59,546 nt of DNA, taken from the NCBI GenBank assembly GCA_014729085.1, contig WJKM01000012.1, positions 1 through 59,546 of the forward strand, written 5' to 3'. Both the position numbers and the translations under genes were made by a program. Each line of letters opens with the position of its first letter. The stretch's first letter is position 1. Under the pieces are notes generated by a model. That model had not been told where the DNA came from. It was given only the letters and a program-made list of their open reading frames with translations, and did not search any database. This stretch comes from Candidatus Dojkabacteria bacterium (GTDB lineage Bacteria > Patescibacteriota > Dojkabacteria > B142 > WJKM01). Positions 55,549 through 59,546 of the stretch are shown one piece after another.

Positions 55549-57210
55549 ATGTCTAAGAACAATAGAAAGTACATTTTTATTTCTGGAGGTGTAATTAGCG
55601 CTCTTGGTAAAGGTGTAACTTCTGCATCTATATCATTGCTTTTAAAAAAAAGAGGTTACAAAGTTTGTCCTATAAAATGCGAAAATAATCTAAACGTTGA
55701 CTTTGGAACCATCAATCCCATCGAACATGGGGATCCATTTCTATGTTTTGATGGACTTGAAAGTGATCAAGATCTAGGTAATTATGAACGTTTTTTGAAT
55801 CAAGAAGTTGGAAAAGATAATTTTATGACAATGGGCCAATTATATTTATCTGTAATCCAAAAAGAACGAAGAATGGGATATGAGGGAGAAGATGTAGAAC
55901 CAATTCCGCATATAGTTAATGAGATTATAAGAAGGATAGAAAAATCAGCTGAAAAACATGATGCTGACTTTGTAGTTATTGAACTTGGAGGAACTGTAGG
56001 AGAGTACGAAAATAATAACGGACTGTATTATGAGGCTGCTAGAATTTTAGGGCTTACACATCAGGTTGCAAATGTACACGTAACATATGTTCCAATTCCA
56101 AAACACATTGGTGAGCCTAAAACCAAACCCGCCCAATTTGGCATAAAGGAACTTATGAATATGGGTATTACTCCCAATTTTATTGTAATAAGAAGTGAAC
56201 TACCTGTAGATTCCCAAAGAAAATATAAATTTGCATTTAAATTTCATATTGAGCCTGAGAATATTTTCTCTTGCGAAAATCTTCCAGATTTTCACATGGT
56301 TCCATCGCATCTTCACAAACAAGGGTTAGATGAACAAATACTTGAATATTTCGGGGAAAAAAAACGCAAGATTGACTTAAGTGATTGGGACTCTTTTGTT
56401 AAACACAGAATTGCAGATAAGGATCAAAAAGTGACAATTGCAATTGTTGGGAAATATTTTGGTACTGGAGATTCAAATTTGTATGATTCCTACTATGCAC
56501 TAATCGAAGCTATCAAACATGGTGCTCAAGCAAATAATGCGGAAATAGACTTTAAATTTATTAATTCCGAAAAGAAAGAAAAACAAATTAATAAATTATT
56601 AGACAATGCTCAGGGAATTATAGTACCAATAGGCTGGGGATCGAGAGGAGTAAAAGGAAAGTTGAAAGCCATTAAGTATGCAAGAGAAAATAAAATTCCT
56701 TATTTAGGATTGTGCTATGGTATGCAGCTTGCTTGTGTGGAATATGCACAAAATGTAATTGGTATAAAAGACGCTCATTCTGAAGAGGTGAAGCCTAAGG
56801 CAGAAAATTTGATAATTCACAGCATACCTTTTAATGAAAAATATCAAGTAATTAAAGGAGATGGTTGCTCTATGAGACTTGGGACTTTTGACTGTATTCT
56901 TAAAAAAAATTCACTTGCCTATAAAATCTACAACAAACACAGCGCATTCTCAAATAAATCAAAAAGGATTGTAAAAGAGAGGCATAGACACCGATTTGAA
57001 TTTAATAACGAATATAGAGAGGTATTTGCGAAAAATAATTTTATAATTTCAGGGACTTCACCAGATAACTTCTTTGTTGAAATGATCGAATTACCACAAG
57101 AGGACCATCCGTTTTTCTTAGCAACGCAAGGGCATCCTGAATACAGATCAACACCCTTAATTCCTCATCCAATTTTCATCGAATTCATTAAAGCTTCAAT
57201 GAAAGTTTGA
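55549..57210 (+). CDS. pyrG: CTP synthase (divergent)
   Basis: A 553-residue cytoplasmic enzyme that makes CTP from UTP, ATP and glutamine. The ATG at 55549 is chosen because MSKNNRKYIFISGG matches the family start; an upstream in-frame TTG at 55504 would add a hydrophobic, unlikely leader and lies within the promoter. The synthetase domain shows the P-loop SGGVISALGKGVTSASI and the UTP/Mg loop SDQDLGNYERF, where the usual LDPYINVD segment is changed to CENNLNVD. The glutaminase domain has the nucleophile C389 in GLCYGMQLA and H529/E531 in GHPEYRSTP. The oxyanion-strand PGGFG is PIGWG here. The catalytic residues I can see are conserved, so the enzyme should be active, but it is markedly diverged. 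It is the only obvious nucleotide-synthesis gene in the window. Confidence 0.93.
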   Translation: MSKNNRKYIFISGGVISALGKGVTSASISLLLKKRGYKVCPIKCENNLNVDFGTINPIEHGDPFLCFDGLESDQDLGNYERFLNQEVGKDNFMTMGQLYLSVIQKERRMGYEGEDVEPIPHIVNEIIRRIEKSAEKHDADFVVIELGGTVGEYENNNGLYYEAARILGLTHQVANVHVTYVPIPKHIGEPKTKPAQFGIKELMNMGITPNFIVIRSELPVDSQRKYKFAFKFHIEPENIFSCENLPDFHMVPSHLHKQGLDEQILEYFGEKKRKIDLSDWDSFVKHRIADKDQKVTIAIVGKYFGTGDSNLYDSYYALIEAIKHGAQANNAEIDFKFINSEKKEKQINKLLDNAQGIIVPIGWGSRGVKGKLKAIKYARENKIPYLGLCYGMQLACVEYAQNVIGIKDAHSEEVKPKAENLIIHSIPFNEKYQVIKGDGCSMRLGTFDCILKKNSLAYKIYNKHSAFSNKSKRIVKERHRHRFEFNNEYREVFAKNNFIISGTSPDNFFVEMIELPQEDHPFFLATQGHPEYRSTPLIPHPIFIEFIKASMKV

Positions 57211-57254
57211 TTATAGTACATAAAATTAAACTTAAGTTAAAAAATATTTATTTC

Positions 57255-57283
57255 TTTGCACAAATATTAAAAAAATGTATTAT
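57255..57283 (+). promoter_or_regulatory. Promoter of the LPKTG protein gene
   Basis: TTTGCA (57255-57260), 17-base spacer, TATTAT (57278-57283), about 30 bases before the ATG at 57313. Confidence 0.55.
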
Positions 57284-57312
57284 ATAGATGTATAAAAATA
57301 ATTATAAATATC

Positions 57313-57984
57313 ATGTATAAAATATTTCAGAAATCCTTGTTTAAAACAATAGTGCTGGTTTTGTTTCTATTAACTATAACATCCAATGCTCTTGCTCAAA
57401 CAAGCTCAGGTTCTCTATCTTTCAATCCATCTTCAGTAACAATTACCGAAAATGGCACAGCTACTCTCGATGTGGTTTATACCGGAGTCGAAATAACTGC
57501 TGCAAAAATTAAAATCGATGTTGGGCCTGGTCTACAAATTACTGACTTTGCAGAAAATGATGAACTAATGGTAATAATAAACGATCCTGATAACGGAGAA
57601 ATTCATCTTGGGAAACTAACAGAAGGTAATATTGCTTCTGGAACAACTCTGTTAACCATGACAATCCAAGCTACAGGTTGTGGAGAAGGGGATATTACTT
57701 TCGACCAGGAAGAGGTCTTAATTCCGGACGTAACGCTAAGTTTTACTGATGCAACCTATACAATCGACTGTGATGGTACTGACCCAACAACGCCTCCAAA
57801 CGGTACAACAGGACCTACACCAACAACTCTTCCCAAAACTGGAATTCTCGATGAGAATTTTGGGAAAATACTGATGGCAAGTTTTATCGTTTCTGCTGGA
57901 ATTGCTCTCGGTTACTATGCAAAGATATCAAAACAAACAGATATTAATTCAACAAATCTAGATTTAATAATTGAATACAGCTAA
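57313..57984 (+). CDS. Secreted cohesin-like protein with LPKTG motif
   Basis: A 223-residue protein. Signal peptide about 1-29 (TIVLVLFLLTITSNALAQ, cleavage after ALA). Residues about 30-155 form a cohesin-like beta-sandwich: SLSFNPSSVTITENGTATLDV, a middle with KIKIDVGPGLQI, and a strand TTLLTMTIQATGCGEGDITF; two Cys (about 121 and 157) may pair. A Thr/Pro linker precedes LPKTG (57829-57843), followed by a hydrophobic helix (ILMASFIVSAGIALGYYA) and a polar 20-residue tail. The LPxTG with a downstream helix resembles a sortase signal, but the helix is followed by one Lys and then a longer tail than usual, so it may equally be a plain membrane anchor. No sortase gene was seen in the window. 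Confidence 0.75.
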   Translation: MYKIFQKSLFKTIVLVLFLLTITSNALAQTSSGSLSFNPSSVTITENGTATLDVVYTGVEITAAKIKIDVGPGLQITDFAENDELMVIINDPDNGEIHLGKLTEGNIASGTTLLTMTIQATGCGEGDITFDQEEVLIPDVTLSFTDATYTIDCDGTDPTTPPNGTTGPTPTTLPKTGILDENFGKILMASFIVSAGIALGYYAKISKQTDINSTNLDLIIEYS

Positions 57985-57987
57985 TAA

Positions 57988-58016
57988 TTGACATTATGCC
58001 TTTATTTTACTATTCT
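57988..58016 (+). promoter_or_regulatory. Promoter of the pilin gene at 58062
   Basis: A perfect TTGACA (57988-57993), 17-base spacer, and TATTCT (58011-58016). Its -35 starts just after the stop codon of the preceding gene. A perfect -35 and terminated transcript suggest a highly expressed structural gene. Confidence 0.7.
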
Positions 58017-58061
58017 AATATTTAGTATATAAATATATTTTAAACTTTTAACTAACAAAAA

Positions 58062-58478
58062 ATGAAAAACAAAAAAGGATTTTCGCTTGTTGAGTTGCTT
58101 GTTGCTATGGCAATTATCGCTGTGCTTATCTCAATAGCAGCATACGGTATTCAAATTGTTCAAAGAAATGCAAGAAATACCAAAAGAAGAAAAGTTGTAC
58201 AAGATCTACAATTAACTATTGCAGACTTCCAGACTAATAATTTCTCTTATCCTACTTCTTTAAGCTTAAGTGGTTGTACAGTCCAATTGGATGGAAATAA
58301 TACAGCACAGGAAATTAGAGGTTTCAATTCCTGCAGTGTCTATGCAACAGGGGGTGAATGTGCAGTAAGTACAGAAGAAACAAATGAAAATGCAATTCAA
58401 ATCTGCTATGATCCAACTAATTTATTCGTTGGCGTAGTGTTAGAAGGAAATACTACTGGATACGTCTCAAGTGTGTAA
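58062..58478 (+). CDS. Type IV prepilin (probable major pilin)
   Basis: A 138-residue prepilin. The basic leader ends KKG, followed after cleavage by FSLVELLVAMAIIAVLISIA with the conserved Glu at +5. It shares the sequence VQRNARNTKRRK with the pilin at 25505 and a related RNSRNSQR with the pilin at 58597. The globular part is short, with Cys at 69, 88 and 95 (the first two possibly paired) and a Cys near 115. A strong promoter and a strong terminator isolate it as its own transcript, as expected for the most abundant pilin. PilB and PilC at the other end of the window could assemble it. Confidence 0.92.
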   Translation: MKNKKGFSLVELLVAMAIIAVLISIAAYGIQIVQRNARNTKRRKVVQDLQLTIADFQTNNFSYPTSLSLSGCTVQLDGNNTAQEIRGFNSCSVYATGGECAVSTEETNENAIQICYDPTNLFVGVVLEGNTTGYVSSV

Positions 58479-58495
58479 AAATCGGAATTAATAAT

Positions 58496-58532
58496 AAAAA
58501 AGAAAACGAGTTATACTCGTTTTCTTTTTTTT
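58496..58532 (+). terminator. Strong intrinsic terminator after the pilin
   Basis: Perfect 10-base stem GAAAACGAGT (58502-58511) and ACTCGTTTTC (58515-58524) with a 3-base loop, extended by A-T pairs, ending in a run of eight T (58525-58532). Because the left arm is preceded by A residues it could work in both directions. Confidence 0.93.
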
Positions 58533-58596
58533 ACGCAATTAACATCATTTTCTTTTCCTGCTATATTATTTCTGTATAAATTATTATAAAAATTCT

Positions 58597-59546
58597 ATGA
58601 ATAATAAACTTATTGTAACGGAGTTTAATAAAGATTATGTGCTTAGAAGAGCTTTTTCTTTAGTAGAACTTTTAATAGTTATGGGTGTTATTGCAGTCTT
58701 GCTTTCAATAACAGCCTATGGACTTTCTGTATTGAATCGAAATAGTAGAAATAGTCAAAGAGTAGAAGCAATAAATCAATTAAAAATTGAAGTAGAAAAA
58801 TACTATCTAGATAATGGACGCTACCCGGATACATCTGACTTCCAGGAATCAGGAGACGAAATCCAATTATGTGATGGTAACGACTGTACAAGTATTGAAA
58901 GTAAAGGAGGTATGTTAAATCCTGGAAGCACTACAGATAAACATACTACAGCTTTTTGCTATAACAAAGGAACCAGCTCTTATAGCCTTGGTGTTCAAAT
59001 AGAGGGCTCAGGAGATTGGAGAAATGTCGGGACAGACTCCGCAGGATGTAACGATTCGGATCTAATCCTTGCAAGCACTCCACCTCAACCAACACTCCCA
59101 CAAGGTGGAGGGGGTTGTTTCTTAGCTGGCACACATATCTCTCTGTCTGACGGATCTTCCAAGCTTATCGAAAATATTGAACCCGGTGATTCAGTCTTAA
59201 GTTTCAATCATACTAACAACTCACTTGACACAAGCACTGTCGGATTCGTCCAATCTTATGAAGTCGATGGTTATTTCGTTATTAACAACACCCTAAAACT
59301 CACAAACAATCATCCTCTTTACATTAAAAAACAAAATGGATATGTAGGGTGGGGAGCCATTGATCCATCCGCTGCTAAAAAAGAACATAACTTAAGACTT
59401 GAAACTGTTGAACAAATTAATGTTGGAGATCATTTATTTACTTCTGAGGATCAATGGAAAGAAATTACATCTATCGACTCTGTTAATGAAAAAGCTCTGG
59501 TTTACAATCTTGAAGGTTTATCTCCCTTCCAAAATTATTTTGCCGA
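58597..59546 (+). CDS. Prepilin fused to a Hint (hedgehog/intein) autoprocessing domain, partial
   Basis: This gene runs off the right edge; 316 codons are visible. The leader ends RRA with cleavage before FSLVELLIVMGVIAVLLSIT, a prepilin helix; Ala replaces the usual Gly at -1, which prepilin peptidases tolerate. A pilin head follows (to about residue 165) with Cys residues at 92, 97, 121 and 151. After a Pro-rich linker and GGGG, the Hint domain starts at C174 (CFLAGTHISLSDG), the residue that would carry out the N-S acyl shift; block B appears as NNTLKLTNNHPLYIKK (about 230-245) and later blocks as INVGDHLF and ALVYNLEGLSPFQNYFA at the cut. Whether an Asn/His splice end follows cannot be seen. 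The Hint fold suggests self-cleavage or attachment of the pilin head to another molecule. Confidence 0.88.
   Translation, partial: MNNKLIVTEFNKDYVLRRAFSLVELLIVMGVIAVLLSITAYGLSVLNRNSRNSQRVEAINQLKIEVEKYYLDNGRYPDTSDFQESGDEIQLCDGNDCTSIESKGGMLNPGSTTDKHTTAFCYNKGTSSYSLGVQIEGSGDWRNVGTDSAGCNDSDLILASTPPQPTLPQGGGGCFLAGTHISLSDGSSKLIENIEPGDSVLSFNHTNNSLDTSTVGFVQSYEVDGYFVINNTLKLTNNHPLYIKKQNGYVGWGAIDPSAAKKEHNLRLETVEQINVGDHLFTSEDQWKEITSIDSVNEKALVYNLEGLSPFQNYFA

Noticed and set aside
1-59546. Recoding of TGA to glycine, as in Gracilibacteria and Absconditabacteria
   Set aside because: TGA ends the genes at 27131-27133, 50380 and 57210 just after complete family domains, and no TGA occurs inside conserved domains.

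Overview
The window is AT-rich (about two thirds A+T by eye), densely coding, uses the standard genetic code (TGA ends several genes, such as the one finishing at 57210) and almost never shows a Shine-Dalgarno sequence before start codons. It combines a type IV pilus apparatus, very large anchored envelope proteins, many unrecognisable helical proteins and few biosynthetic genes. This fits a Candidate Phyla Radiation (Patescibacteria) bacterium, perhaps of the Dojkabacteria/Microgenomates/Katanobacteria kind. That placement is an inference from gene content, not from a marker gene. I saw no tRNA, rRNA, CRISPR array or transposase.

Layout. 1-3443 (minus): pilC (cut by the window edge), pilB and a CheY-like regulator with a glutamine-rich tail. 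3537-6304 (plus): a thymidine-kinase-like P-loop protein, a small membrane protein and a lexA-umuD SOS cassette with its own promoter and a new-looking operator. 6313-8186: small unknowns and a DUF1189-like membrane protein. 8195-25341 (minus): two tandem giant alpha-2-macroglobulins, the peptidoglycan synthase PbpC, a 2H phosphoesterase and an O-antigen-ligase-like protein, together an envelope block. 25505-31220 (plus): a pilin with a carbohydrate-binding-like tail, a YgjP-type metallopeptidase, four unknown soluble proteins, a DUF4230 protein and a disordered Gln/Pro-rich membrane protein. 31475-34059 (minus): an ECF sigma factor and its likely membrane partner with a PEGA domain. 34357-38437 (plus): a TMEM43-like protein, a phosphohexomutase and YvcK.

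38589-50380 (plus) is the most unusual part: five genes encoding a 1652-residue coiled-coil protein with a zincin-like HExxH motif, a small helical protein, a 583-residue polytopic protein resembling VirB6/TrbL, a soluble 420-residue protein and a 1054-residue protein with glycine-zipper membrane segments. None except the VirB6-like one is recognisable, and together they look like an uncharacterised secretion or envelope machine.

50530-53856 (minus): a cadherin-like surface protein whose frame breaks at a run of ten A residues, with an open 117-codon cytoplasmic tail in the -1 frame, and an orphan sugar-binding lipoprotein. 54070-59546 (plus): an anchored unknown protein, a divergent CTP synthase, a cohesin-like LPKTG protein, a pilin, and at the edge a pilin fused to a Hint (hedgehog/intein) autoprocessing domain.

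How the genes fit together: PilB and PilC would assemble fibres from the three prepilins seen here, two of which carry unusual C-terminal cargo. PbpC and the macroglobulins would build and protect the wall. LexA and UmuD imply a DNA-damage response, although the partner polymerase is not in the window.
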